Positions 38,049-48,900 are shown, counted from the first letter of the stretch. The stretch: 61,445 bases of DNA from an uncultured Bacteroidales bacterium (GCA_905234655.1 CAJOJG010000013.1:1-61445); one strand, 5' to 3'. The notes: generated by a model from the sequence alone, not told the origin. Program-made: numbers and translations.

Positions 38049-39785
38049 ATGCTCAGACTTTTGCCATACGGCGAGACGGATTACGTAACAATCCGCAAAG
38101 AAAATTCCTACTATGTCGATAAGACGGCGTACATTCCCTACTTTGAAAACGCCGCCAAATACATCATGTTCCTGCGTCCGAGAAGGTTTGGCAAAAGTCT
38201 GTTCCTCAACACTTTGTCGGCGTATTACGACGTATTGAGGAAAGACCAGTTTGAACAGAATTTTTCGGGGTTGTACGTCTTTGACCACCCAACGCCACGG
38301 CAAGGGCAGTATATGATTTTGAAGTTCAATTTTTCGGGCGTTGACAGCAACAAAGAATGTGTGCAGGATTCGTTCAACGCGCAGACATGCCTTGTGATAG
38401 AAACTTTCGTTGACAATTATGCAAAGTACCTTCCGCCTGACGCCGCCGAAATCATTGCGAAGTCGGAACGGAAATGCGACATTTTATTGTCCACTTTGAT
38501 TAAATTGGCAAAAAAATCCCCATACAAAATCTACATCATGATAGACGAGTACGACAACTTTGCCAACACGCTTTTTTCCATTGACGAGGAAGCGTACAAG
38601 GACTTGACCCACGGCGACGGCTTTTTCAGACTGTTTTTCAACGTCCTGAAACTGATGACCACCGACAACGAGGCACCGGTAGAGAGGGTTTTCATAACGG
38701 GCGTGTCGCCGCTTACTTTGAGCGACGTTACGAGCGGGTTCAACATCGCCAAAAACTTGTCGATTGAGGCTTTCCCAAACGATGTGATGGGATTTTCGGA
38801 AAGCGATGTCAGGGCAATGTTGGAATATTACAGAAAGGAAACCGGCGTTTTCAAACATTCTGACGACGACCTGATTGCGACGATGAGGACACATTACGAC
38901 AACTATTGTTTCTCTTCTGACATGATTGGCGAGGAAAGGGTTTTCAATTCGGACATGGTGCTGTATTTCGTTGACAAATACATTTCCTCGAAGGGCAAAA
39001 TCCCTGAAAAACTTATCGACCCGAATGTTTCCACCGACTATTTCAAGATGGAAAAAATGGTCAAGATTGAGCAAAATTTCGGCGAGAAGTCGCAGATTAT
39101 CCTCGACATCGTCAACACCGGGCGGACATTTTTTGAACTCAACCCCGAGTTTGCGATTTCGGAACTATCTAATCCTGAAAACCTTCAGAGCCTACTTTAT
39201 TATATGGGGCTTCTGAGTTTTGGCGTCGATGACGAGGGCTATCCGTGCTTCGTAGTCCCCAACGACACCGTAAGGCAGCAATATTGCAGGTATTTGGAAA
39301 AGTGTTATTCGCAGTCGGTCGGTTGGCGCACTGATGTCGCAAAAATCAACACGCTTTGGAACACACTTGTCTTCAAGGGCGACTGCAAGCCGTACATTTC
39401 GTACATTGCCTCTGTCATCGACGGCAACACCGCCGTCAGGGATTTCGATGACAAGGGCGAGTCGTTTGTGAAAGGATTTTTCTTGGCGCATTTTTGCAAG
39501 AATACAAGTTTCATCACCTACACCGAGCAAGAGGCTGACCACGGTTTCGCCGATATGTTTCTCGAACCGCTTGGCTACAAACGCCACGCATACATGATTG
39601 AGTTCAAATACTGCAAGAAAAACGATTCCGATTCCGTGGTGGAACAGAAAAAGGCACAGGCAAAAGAACAGTTGCAGCGTTATCTCGCCGACAAACGCAT
39701 AGTTGAAAAATGCACAGACCGTAATTGGCAGTTGCACACGGCGGTGGCGGTGTTCAGGGGGTGGAAGTTGGAAGTGTTGGAATGA
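38049..39785 (+). CDS. AAA-ATPase-like protein with C-terminal PD-(D/E)XK nuclease domain
   Basis: A 578-residue paralogue of the gene at 12673. P-loop in LRPRRFGKSLFL (near residue 45), Walker B in IYIMIDEYDNFA (near 162), FITGVSPLTLSDVTSGFN after it, and a nuclease core GFADMFLEP ... HAYMIEFKYCKK (near 500-520). The start MLRLLPYGETDYVTIRKENS is typical of the family, in which a YVDKT-like block follows. Intact, although its surroundings (a sugar-utilisation locus) are mostly broken. It may have inserted there. Confidence 0.88.
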   Translation: MLRLLPYGETDYVTIRKENSYYVDKTAYIPYFENAAKYIMFLRPRRFGKSLFLNTLSAYYDVLRKDQFEQNFSGLYVFDHPTPRQGQYMILKFNFSGVDSNKECVQDSFNAQTCLVIETFVDNYAKYLPPDAAEIIAKSERKCDILLSTLIKLAKKSPYKIYIMIDEYDNFANTLFSIDEEAYKDLTHGDGFFRLFFNVLKLMTTDNEAPVERVFITGVSPLTLSDVTSGFNIAKNLSIEAFPNDVMGFSESDVRAMLEYYRKETGVFKHSDDDLIATMRTHYDNYCFSSDMIGEERVFNSDMVLYFVDKYISSKGKIPEKLIDPNVSTDYFKMEKMVKIEQNFGEKSQIILDIVNTGRTFFELNPEFAISELSNPENLQSLLYYMGLLSFGVDDEGYPCFVVPNDTVRQQYCRYLEKCYSQSVGWRTDVAKINTLWNTLVFKGDCKPYISYIASVIDGNTAVRDFDDKGESFVKGFFLAHFCKNTSFITYTEQEADHGFADMFLEPLGYKRHAYMIEFKYCKKNDSDSVVEQKKAQAKEQLQRYLADKRIVEKCTDRNWQLHTAVAVFRGWKLEVLE

Positions 39786-39880
39786 TGTTTGATGGAAAAT
39801 TCCCAGCAAAATTCTGACCGACTATTTTTCCAAAATCCATAAAATTTCCTTTCTGACAGGAATATTCAGGCAGACCGATT

Positions 39881-40948
39881 TTATCTCTGACGTGCCACAA
39901 TTTCCCGAAGTCCTTTGTCGCTGATTTGTTTGATAAAATCGGCGTAACTTTCTATTATGAGTTCATTTTCAACGGGTTGGCGGTCTTCGGGATTGGTGGC
40001 GAGGCGGTAGAGCTGCTGGAATACTGTGTACCTCAGCGACGAGAGCAACGACCGCTCTATCCAGTAGTCGGCTTCGATGTTTGATATTTTTGAAATCAAA
40101 CGCTTCATTTTCAAGTACATAGCTAAGCCATCGCCAGTGTCGTGCCAAATGTCGGTGAAGATATAGTCATATTTTTTAGTGTCATCTGCAAGTTTTTCCG
40201 CAAATTCGAATGCGTCGGTGTTTATGATTTGGATTTTGTCGGCATGAGGGAATTGTGGCAATAGTTCCAACTGGAAAAGTTCGATGATTTTCTGGTCTTT
40301 TTCAACGATTGTGATGGTCTTGACTGACTTTTTGCCCGACGCCATAAATGCAAAATACCCCAGTCCCAACCCAAATGCGAGGACGTTGCCATGGGCGTTT
40401 TCGATTGGTGTTTGCATCGTCAGGATTTCGCTCGGTTTCACAGCCATCCACTCGCGCCCGCCTTCCAAAACCGCCGGAAGACTGAACTCTTCCTCAAAAA
40501 ATCCAATTTGCGGGATTTCCTTAAAATCAGATGTTAACAATGGCTCGTCATAAACAAACGCTTCACATGGCGCATAACTTAGCATCTTCATTTCCCAGTC
40601 GCCGAGTTTCTTCTGTGGAAATTTGATTGTCCGTAGGTAAGCATCTGACGCAAAGTCTGTTGCGTCTAACTTCCTGAATGTCTGCAAGAAATAGTCGTTG
40701 TAGATTCGCTTGTCGGTGTCGTCCTTGTGGATGTCCATTCCGCACGCCGTCGCAACGAGCATCGAGTATGCCATTGAAGGCTCCATCTCGTACTCGCCGA
40801 CTATCTGTGAGAGCATCTCTGGCGTTACAAATTTTTCGTTGTTGTTGACGTAATCCGCCAGCACCGAAAACACCGCGCCATTGTCCTGCATGGTCTTGTT
40901 GAGGATTTCGAGGCGACGGGTGTCGAAAGTGTCTAATTTTATTATCAT
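39881..40948 (-). CDS. Methyltransferase/spermidine-synthase-fold protein
   Basis: The 355 residues have a Rossmann core near 188-260: VLAFGLGLGYFAFMA (motif I), ITIVEKDQKIIELF (acidic end of strand 2), INTDAFEFA and YDYIFTDIWHD. The order resembles spermidine-synthase-like folds, but no amine-binding residues can be named. The N-terminal 150 residues are a helical extension. A TAAATTTG box at 40990-40983 serves it. Substrate unknown. Confidence 0.75.
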   Translation of the reverse strand: MIIKLDTFDTRRLEILNKTMQDNGAVFSVLADYVNNNEKFVTPEMLSQIVGEYEMEPSMAYSMLVATACGMDIHKDDTDKRIYNDYFLQTFRKLDATDFASDAYLRTIKFPQKKLGDWEMKMLSYAPCEAFVYDEPLLTSDFKEIPQIGFFEEEFSLPAVLEGGREWMAVKPSEILTMQTPIENAHGNVLAFGLGLGYFAFMASGKKSVKTITIVEKDQKIIELFQLELLPQFPHADKIQIINTDAFEFAEKLADDTKKYDYIFTDIWHDTGDGLAMYLKMKRLISKISNIEADYWIERSLLSSLRYTVFQQLYRLATNPEDRQPVENELIIESYADFIKQISDKGLREIVARQR

Positions 40949-41033
40949 CTTCTACGAAATTTTCCGTGGTTTGAATTTGGTGCAAATTTAGGGTTTTAAG
41001 TTTTAAAATCGAAATTTTTGTTTGGGAAAAATG

Positions 41034-41083
41034 CGAAAAAACAAGGCCTTTGAACCGCACGAAAACTGCACATCAAAGGCCTT
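41034..41083 (-). terminator. Intrinsic terminator of the MFS-GH16 transcript
   Basis: AAGGCCTTTGA (41043-41053) pairs with TCAAAGGCCTT (41073-41083). On the minus strand the stem is followed by GTTTTTTCG, so it ends the transcript that comes from 42726. Confidence 0.85.
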
Positions 41084-41106
41084 GATATTGAGACTATTCC
41101 CCTACC

Positions 41107-41403
41107 CTACTTCTTCTGGAACACCCTGACGTAATCCACCTGCAACGTGGTCGGCAGGGCGGATTCGTCGATGCCCTTGTAGCCGCCGACGGTGGCGAAT
41201 GAGGATTTGGATTCAATGTAGTAAGTGCCGGTGGATTCTACCGTCAGGGTAATCGTGCCGCCGTCGTAGGGTGCCTGTGCGTCGTCGCCGCTGACGTTGA
41301 TTGTGATGGACGAGCCGCCGCCATTGTCGTCGCTGTCGCCGCAGCCTGCGCAGCCGATTATGAACAGCGAAATGAGTATTGCGAATATGTTGATTGTTTT
41401 CAT
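41107..41403 (-). pseudogene. GH16 beta-glucanase remnant: lipoprotein start fused to the last residues of the enzyme
   Basis: The 98-residue frame begins with a lipoprotein signal (FIIGCAGCGD) and a short BACON-like beta segment (SITINVSGDDAQAPYDGGTI), then passes in frame to GYKGIDESALPTTLQVDYVR and VFQKK. The last part is the classical end of GH16 laminarinases (LVDYVRVYQ). The roughly 230-residue catalytic domain with the ExDxxE motif is absent. It starts 3 bases after the MFS stop, so it is the second gene of that operon. The alternative, a true small lipoprotein, is less likely given the GH16 ending. Confidence 0.7.
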
Positions 41404-41406
41404 GAT

Positions 41407-42726
41407 TTAATCGATTTTAATATCCTTGTTGACGTTTTTAGAGCCGAAAAGCGCGTAGCAAAACATCCACGCCATTGCGATGAGCGGAATGATGTACGAA
41501 GTCATGTAGCCTGCGCTGTCGGCGACGGCGTTTTGGACGAGGGGCAATATGCCGCCGCCAAACACCATCATCATAAATATTCCCGAGGCTTGGGCGGTGT
41601 ACTTGCCGAGGCCTTCGGTGGCGAGGTTGAAGATGCACGGCCACATCACCGACGTGCAGAGGCCCACCAGCACAAGCAACAACGCGCTCAGCGGGATTTG
41701 AGTTACCTCAAACGAACTTCCGGTGAAGAGCAACATCGGCGACATCGAGGTCTTGGGGACCGTCATCGCCGAGAGTATCAGCACCATGCTGGTTGCCGTG
41801 GCGGTCATCAAGAGGGTGCGCGACGAGATTTTGTTGGCGACAAAACTTACCAACGTCCTGCCAACGAGCATCATGAGCCAGTAAGTACCCGCCACGAAGC
41901 CGCCGATTGCAGCCGCGTTGAGAGCCATTCCCGCGCCTTTGGTGGACGGGTCGGCGATGTAAAAATTGAGCGTGCCAGGTATGCCGACTTCCGCGCCCAC
42001 GTATGCGAATATCGCCGTCGCGCCAAGCACAAAATGCCTGAACGACCACGCCGAGCGTTCAAACTTGGTCTCGGCTGTTACCTTGCCGATGGTCGGGTCG
42101 TTGATGGTGAGCCTCGACAATACTACAAACACCACCGCAAACACCGCCATCGCGATGTACAGCACGAGGTTTATCTGGGCAAAATTGGTGCTTTTGGTAA
42201 CTTCGCCGATGAGTGCGCCGACGATTACGGGCGTCAATGTGCCGAATAACGAGTTCAATGTGCCGCCAATCATGTTGAGCTGGTTGCCCTTGTTGCCGCC
42301 GCCGCCGAGAAGGTTGAGCATGGGGTTGACGACGATGTTGAGCATGCAGACCGATATGCCCGACACAAACGCGCCTATCAGGTAAATCACGTTGTTGGCA
42401 TAGCCTGTGAAGGTGTCAAAGCCCGAAACGTACTGTATGAACACGCCGAAAAAACCGACGACGATCGCCGTCATAGCGGTCTTTTTGTAACCGATTTTCA
42501 TCAGGATTTTGCCGGCGGGGATGCCCATGAAAAGGTACGCGAAAAAGTTCATGAAGTTGCCAAGCATCGCGAGGGTGTTGGACCCGCCTACTTCGGGGTC
42601 GTTTTTCATCACTACGCCAATCGGCGCGGCGAGGTTCGTAACGAAGGCAATCATTGCGTATAGGAACATCATCGTAACGATGGCGACGAGGTTCTTGTTT
42701 TCTTTCTGTGTGGTGTTCTCGTTCAT
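41407..42726 (-). CDS. Sugar MFS transporter (glucose/galactose type, FHS family)
   Basis: A 439-residue inner-membrane permease with 12 predicted helices. Family marks: LGNFMNFFAYLFMGIPAG (near 50), the GxLxxKxGYKK turn after helix 2, and IVVNPMLNLLGGGGNKGNQL near 130, the NPxxxxLG block of glucose/galactose/fucose transporters. A TAAATTTG box (42757-42750) drives it, with the GH16 remnant 3 bases downstream. It fits uptake of glucose released from a beta-glucan. This is the one protein of the decayed locus that is complete. Confidence 0.88.
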   Translation of the reverse strand: MNENTTQKENKNLVAIVTMMFLYAMIAFVTNLAAPIGVVMKNDPEVGGSNTLAMLGNFMNFFAYLFMGIPAGKILMKIGYKKTAMTAIVVGFFGVFIQYVSGFDTFTGYANNVIYLIGAFVSGISVCMLNIVVNPMLNLLGGGGNKGNQLNMIGGTLNSLFGTLTPVIVGALIGEVTKSTNFAQINLVLYIAMAVFAVVFVVLSRLTINDPTIGKVTAETKFERSAWSFRHFVLGATAIFAYVGAEVGIPGTLNFYIADPSTKGAGMALNAAAIGGFVAGTYWLMMLVGRTLVSFVANKISSRTLLMTATATSMVLILSAMTVPKTSMSPMLLFTGSSFEVTQIPLSALLLVLVGLCTSVMWPCIFNLATEGLGKYTAQASGIFMMMVFGGGILPLVQNAVADSAGYMTSYIIPLIAMAWMFCYALFGSKNVNKDIKID

Positions 42727-42879
42727 GGTTTTTAATGTTTTAATTTGTGCAAATTTAGTAAATATTTAGGGATTTTTTTAGTCTTTTTTGGGGACACTTT
42801 TGGATACTTTTGGACACGGAACACACGGTTTATTTCCAATTTATTTCCAACCTATTCGGTTCCGTGTGTTCGTTTTTGT

Positions 42880-42908
42880 GTAGGGCTGGGGCATTGCCCC
42901 AGCCCTAC
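42880..42908. repeat. GC-rich REP-like palindrome
   Basis: GTAGGGCTGGGGCA, one T, then its exact complement TGCCCCAGCCCTAC, followed by AATC. It has the same flank pattern (GTAG...CTACAAT) as the palindromes at 1105 and 21843 but a different core, so it is a second subtype. The flanking 42760-43000 holds further short inverted pieces (GAACACACGG...CCGTGTGTTC) and no gene. Confidence 0.8.
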
Positions 42909-43002
42909 AATCGCCTCAAATGGCATCAATACATTAATTCTGTGTATTCTGTGTTTTCCGTGACCAAAAAATCAGTCTTCGTGACTAAAAAAAACAATCC
43001 TT

Positions 43003-43039
43003 AAAAAAATGGACGCTTCGTATTGTGGACGAAGCGTCC
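43003..43039 (-). terminator. Intrinsic terminator after the SusC remnant
   Basis: GGACGCTTCG (43011-43020) pairs with CGAAGCGTCC (43030-43039). On the minus strand the stem is followed by ATTTTTTTAAGG, which places it after the SusC remnant. Confidence 0.85.
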
Positions 43040-43120
43040 GTTCCAAATTACCAATTGCTAAATTACCTAATTTTATTAAAACTTACCAAATTACACTAAA
43101 TATAGATGAGAAGATTGAAT

Positions 43121-44625
43121 TTACTGTTTTTCGAGGATGTACTGCCACGAAATTCCTTCCTGGATGCTCGCGAGGGTCATGGTCTTGGTGGTCATCGCGG
43201 TGATGAGGAATTTTGGCGTTGCGTAGAGGTCGTCGGCGGTGCAGTACGAGAGGATTGAATTGGCGGCGAGTACGAGGTAATAGTCGCTGCCGTCCTTTTA
43301 CTACTTGGTAGGTCGAAGTGGCCTCGGCGTCGTAGATGTCAACACCGAGAACGCCCTGGAATTGTGCCACGAAGTCGAAACCCTTGTAGTCGGCGTTGAG
43401 GGCGAAACCGTAAGTCCAGTCGGGCATGCCCTTTCCGATTTTGGTGTTGTCGGCGTCGTTGATTACGCCGTCGCCGTTTTGGTCTACAAAGATGAGGTCG
43501 CCGGGTACGGGTGTCCTGTCGCCGTACAAGAGGCCGGAAGCCGCTATCTGAGCCTCGTTTTGGAACACGCCTGCGGTCTCGTAGCCGTAGAAGTACGGGT
43601 AAGGTTCGCCGTTCTTGGCGTGTGCGATTACGCCGAAACCTGCCGCCGACATGCTTTCAACGTCGTTTTCGCCGCTTTCTGTGCCGTAATCGACGAGTTT
43701 GTTTTTGAGGTAGGACGCGTTGGCAGAGAAGCGGAAGTCGATTCCCTTTACCTTCCAACGGTAAGAGCCGTTAAATTCCCAGCCGGTGTTTTCCATCTTG
43801 CCGATGTTGCCGATTGGCTTGGATTCGCCCACGTATGTAACGATTGGCTGCGTCTGCAACATTCCGTCGGTGGTCTTCTTGTACCATTCGATGGTCAGCG
43901 AAAGTGCCGAATTGAGAAGGTCGAAGTCGATGCCGGCGTTGTGCTGGATGCTCTCTTCCCACTGGATTGCCGAATTGGGGATGCCCGAAGCCTTTGCGCC
44001 GGTGGAAATATCATGTAGCGGCTCTTGTAGTCGTAGCTGACACGTGCAAAGAGCGATGCGAGGGTGTGGTCTGCGTTGTCTGCGCCCCAGCCGTTGCGCT
44101 CGTCGGCGTTTGCCGAGTTGCCGGTGGTGAAGTCGGGATAGAGGCGGTCGTAGTCGAGGGCGATGAGGTATTTGGAATATGCGCCGAGGTACGCGCCCTT
44201 GTTTTTCTTGGCTGATTGTCCCAAGAGCACTTCAAAAGTGTGGTCGTTGATGGTCTTGTTGTAAGAGAGCGTGTTTTCGAGCTGCCAGTCAAGACCCTTG
44301 TTCCAACTCATCGAAGCGTCAGATACTTCGGGTCAAACTCGTCGGCTTCGAGCACCTCGCGGGTCTTGGCTGGGTTTTGAAGGCTGTAGCTGAAATCGTA
44401 TGCAACCACCGGCTTGCCGATTTTGCCTTTTTTGGTGGTAACGATGATAACGCCGTTGGCAGCGCGTGCGCCATATACTGCGCCTGATGCCGCGTCCTTC
44501 AATACTTCGATTGACTGGATGTCGCTGGGCGCGAGGTAGTCGATGCCGCCGTCGATAGGCATGCCGTCCACAATATAGAGAGGGTCGGAATTGTTGATGG
44601 TGCCGATTCCACCTTCAGGGTACAT
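43121..44625 (-). pseudogene. Broken SusC-like TonB-dependent receptor
   Basis: Three SusC blocks remain in the right order but in different frames. The plug (44625-44308) has SDPLYIVDGMPIDGG, IEVLKDAASGAVYGARAANG and VIIVTTKKGK. A middle part (about 44335-43985) has SWNKGLDWQLENTLSYNKTI, FEVLLGQSA and YDYKSRYM. A later part (about 43985-43300) has SIQHNAGIDFDLLN, YVGESKPIGNIGKMENTGWE and VDQNGDGVINDADNTKIG. The signal peptide, CarboxypepD domain and TonB box are missing, as are stretches at the joins. After about 43300 the SusC frame is lost and a different frame (DGSDYYLVLAANSILSYCTA ... SWQYILEKQ) runs to TAA 43121. No SusD gene is present. Confidence 0.82.
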
Positions 44626-44650
44626 CCAGGCACTTCAAAGGGTACTGCAC

Positions 44651-44683
44651 GGGGGAAAGACGGCGGGAAGGGGGGGAAGAGGG
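44651..44683 (+). other. G-run tract at the edge of the SusC remnant
   Basis: Plus strand G-runs of 5, 3, 7 and 3 bases (44651-44655, 44665-44667, 44670-44676, 44681-44683) separated by 9, 2 and 4 bases. It lies in the short space between the lost 5' end of the SusC remnant and the stop of the damaged restriction gene at 44693. It could form a G-quadruplex, or be a recombination scar. Confidence 0.4.
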
Positions 44684-44692
44684 TAAATTTTT

Positions 44693-45808
44693 TTAGAAAA
44701 ATCTCGAGTACGGCAACGATTGGATATACCGTTCCATAAAATCAAAATCGGGTGTCCCGTCAGCTTTCGCGGGTAATACAATTTCGGACTTTTCCATCAG
44801 TTCTTTCGTCCATTTGTTGTTGAAAGCATACTTTACGCTTTCGTTTTTGATTACGGTCGCGACGAAGATTGCGATACATGGCGTCAGTTGGAAACGAGGA
44901 TACATTGTGTCTTGTCTGGAAGTTCCGGTAATCCGGTATATGAACGACGTGATATGGTCGGGCGTAAACACTTGCCCGGATTCCGATTTAGCCTTGTATC
45001 GGTTGAACTCGTTGAAAAAAATTGCCATCACGTCCTCGCCGTTCCAAAAGTCAGAGTTGATGTTGTCGGAAATCTTTGAGACATCCTCAATGAACTGGTT
45101 GATAGCCTCTTGTTTGCACTGTGCATTGAGTTTGATTTCCGAAAAAACTTCCAAAAGTATTTGCAATTTCTTATTTCTTGTCAAGTCTTCCGACAAAGGA
45201 CTTTCGAGCGTTTCGCGGATGGCGGTTGTGAAAAGCGTAAACGACATTCCTTTTGCCAACGCCGCCCCATAGCGTTTGGCGACCAATGCGCAGGCCGTGA
45301 AAATCATGCGGTGATAAAGGTTTTTGATTAGGAAGTCGAAGTGCAAAGTGTCATTGATGCTATGCGTCAGCGAATAGATAAGCAATTTGTTGATGCGGTT
45401 GGTGGCAAAGAGACCAAAATAGTGTTCCTTGTCCATCAGTTCGCTTTCGCCCAAGACCTGTTCTTCGTTTTTAAAAACCTCTAATTCATAGCCATTGTAA
45501 AGCAACCCGACCACATTCTTGTATCGAGTTTGGACGATGTTGATGTTTTTCAGAAGTTCGCCGCGTTCTTTTTCGCCAAGTTTGATGTTGCTGCCCTTCA
45601 CTTCAAGAATGAGCGCGGGATAATATGGCTCGTTGGGCAAATACCAGCCATCCGGGCGGTCCTTTACACCACGGAATCCCAACTGGTTGAATGAAGTCAA
45701 TTGTCCGACACCGGCCTTGGCGGATTCTGTTTCTTCCAAATGAAGTTTGATTCTCGCCATGTCGCGAACTTGGTCTTCTGTATAATAAGCACTTGCCATA
45801 TCTTGCAT
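44693..45808 (-). pseudogene. Restriction-modification methylase/specificity protein with its methylase core deleted
   Basis: The 371-residue frame starts like type I/IIG proteins with a REase-like N-terminus (PALILEVKGSNIKLGEKERG, the ExK-type core) and a helical section to FNEFNRYKAKSESGQVFTPD, the usual lead-in to methylase motif I. The next residues, ITSFIYRITG, should continue into a GSG-type motif and NPPY, but the chain instead jumps to RQDTMYPRFQLTPCIAIFVA and a specificity-type end (KSEIVLPAKADGTPDFDFME). The frame is preserved. A TAACTTTG box (45847-45840) remains. The product should have lost methylation. Confidence 0.7.
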
Positions 45809-45913
45809 GTTGAAATACTGAACGAAACGATTACATCCGCAAAGTTACCAAAAATTTTTGATTTTTTCAAGTGTTATGCAAAAATAATGTCGGACGGGCA
45901 CGCAAGTCCGCAC

Positions 45914-48900
45914 CTACCCCATCATATACAACCCGTTCCTTTCCACCACTTCGCCGTCGCTGACAAGGGTGGCGAGGGCCTCGGCGAATGATTGCGCCAA
46001 GATGCTGCCGGTGCGCTTGAAGCCGAGTTCGAAGATTACATTCTTGCGAAGGTCGTCTTCGGGAAGGGACATGTCGCGGCGAAGGACGTAGCGGATGGCG
46101 TTTTGAAACTCAAACTGCGAGACCGTGCTACTGTCGCGCTCGTATGTGCGGAAGCCCTTGTATTGCGGCGGCGCAGAACCGTCGCGGTTGGCGAGTTCCT
46201 GTTTGATTTCGTACTTAACCGGCTCGTCGTCAACGATTTGAAGCGGCGACTTGATGTTGTCGATTTCGTCGGTGATTTTTTTGAGGACGGCATCGCGGTC
46301 GGTGTACCAGTCGGCAGACCAGACTTTGAGGACGTTCCAGCCGAGCGTTTTCAAGACGGACGGCTGGCAAATCTCGCGGTCGCGGGCGGTGCGGGTGCGC
46401 GACGGCTCGTTGCTGTCGGTCAAAATCGCCAAAATGTAACGTTCCTTGTCGTCGGGGTCGCAGACGGCGACATCCACGCGGAAGCCCGAACAGCCCACCT
46501 GGACGTCGGATTCGTAACCCTTCTTGCGCAAGGCGCGGCTGATGTCCTTTGCGATTTCGTTGGGCGTGGCTGCGTCCGTGCCGCGAATGCCCGAAACGCC
46601 GTGCTGCGCAAAGGCGAGGAATTTTTTAAGGCCGGCTACACCGATGGCGGAAGTGCGGTTGGTGTCTATCATGTCGGCCGTCAGGGTCGAGAAAATCTTC
46701 ATCTCGTACCTCGCCCTCGACACGGCGACGTTGAGCCTGCGCTCGCCGCCTTTTTGGTTGAGCGGACCGAAATTCATGCTGACCTTGCCGTCCTTGTCGG
46801 GGCCGTAGCCGACGGAGAACAGGATTACGTCGCGCTCGTCGCCCTGGACGCTTTCGAGGTTTTTGCAGAAAAGCGGCTCTTGCTCGTTGTTGGCGATGGC
46901 CTCGAGTTCAGGCTTTTGGGCAAAAAGTTCCGTGAGCATGTCGTCGATAAGGTGCTGTTGCACAATGCTGAACGTCACGATGCCAATCGAGCGTTTTTTG
47001 AGTTCGGGATCTTTCAGACGGCGTTCGACTTCCTCGACCACAGCCTTAGCCTCGGCGGGGTTGCAACGCGATTTTGCGCGGTCGTAGTAGCCGTCGACCT
47101 TCACTAACGTGACCTTGCTCGTGCGGTTGTCGGGGCTTGGGAAGGTCAACAGGGTGTTGTCGTAATACTCATGGTTTGAGAACGTGATGAGGCTCTCATG
47201 CTTGCTGCGGTAGTGCCATAAGAGGTTGCGGCTCTTGATGTTGAGGGCGAGCGCATCGTCGAGGATAGACTCAAGATCCTCGATTTCAATATTGTCCTCG
47301 TCGGTGGAAGTCGACGTGAAGAAACTCGTCGGCGGCATCTGTTTTGGGTCGCCGGTGATGATGACATTCTTACTGCGGGCGATGGAGCCGACAGCGTCCG
47401 AGGTCGGCATCTGGGACGCCTCGTCAAAAATCGTGAGGTCAAACTGCGGCTTGTCGGTCAGTGTAAGGTACTGAGCCACAGACATCGGCGACATCAGCAT
47501 ACACGGACACAATTTCGGCAAGAGATTAGGCAACGAGTCGAAAATCGAGCGTATGGACGTGCCACGGCCGTTATTGCGGATGTTTTTCATCAGGATTCCC
47601 GGCTCGGAGTTTTTTGAGGCTTCCACGCTGAAATCGGGCGCGTTGGACGCGAGTTTTGCGTAGAGTTCCGCCTTGACAAGTTCCATGTACTTGTCGTTGA
47701 GTTCGCGGTAACGCTTGAGTTTGTCGTCAAAAATCTCGCCCTTGAAAAGTTGGAGTTCTATGGCGGTTGCAAAAACGTGTTCGATGATGGCCTTGTAAAA
47801 CGACTTCTTGAAGTTTGCGAGCCACGAAGCTGGGTTTGAGATGGTTTGGTCAAAATAATCTGTCGCAAACTTCAAATGGTTGGCTTCGGCATTCCTCCTG
47901 ACTGTCAGGTAGATATACCAATCCTTGAGACCGCCGATGTTTGCCGAGATTTTCTTCAGAAGTGCAATGCGCCTTTCGATGAGCGAATTGTTTCCTTCCA
48001 TCTGTTCCAATGCTTCAACCGGCAGATTGGCGGATTCGGCGAGTTGGCGCGACGAATCTTGGGCGGCTTTGTACTGGGTGGCGAATATTGCGAATTTTTG
48101 CGCGTAAAAGTCCTTGAACATGCCGAATCCTTGCGCAAACATCGCTGCAAACTTCTGTTTTATAGTGCCATATTCCGTCGGACTTGACGACAAGGCACGG
48201 ATATGCCCGTTGATTTTCAGGACGGTGGTCAACATTTTTGACTTTTGGTCAATGTCCTCGGCTGTGTCGCTTTGGGAGAGCGTGAGAATGTCCTTGAGTT
48301 CGGGATATTGGTTGGCGGCGGCGTACTCCGTGCCGTATTCCGTCAACAAGCCAAGCACCAGTTCGGGGTCGAATTGTATGGCTGACTTATTGAATTTCTG
48401 AAGCGATTTCTTTATGCGGTTTCGGGTGAAGAAACGCGATATAAAGAACTTATTGGCAGACTGTTGCCATTCAGCCTTCACCGCCGTCCAATCCTGCTGG
48501 AGGATGGATGCGTCGAAGTCATTTGTGATTTCGGAATAGATATAGGCGGCATGTTTCGCGTGTCTCAGGGCTTTAAAATATTGGTTTGACTTTTCGTCGT
48601 TGTCGCTGAAAGACGCAGCCTGGGCCGTCATCGCCGTCAAGCCCGCGACATCTGCCACAAGCACACGGAACGGGTCCGAACGCTCCGGCATGCCGGGGTT
48701 TTCAACTCCCAAAATCATCGCACATTCTTTGACAGTCTTGGCGAGTGTTTCGAATTTTTCAATCGAATTTTTGCATTGACCGTCAATAATGCTTGCGCTG
48801 TCGGTGTTGTAGGTCTTGGGATTGAGAATGTTAAGCGGATTTTGAACAGGGTTGCCGGATGTCTTGCAGATGACAGCCGCCTCGTTGACGATGTCCATCC

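Noticed and set aside
45885..45915. Another REP palindrome at the helicase 3' end
   Set aside because: Only a 5-bp stem (CGGAC...GTCCG) can be paired, too weak to claim.
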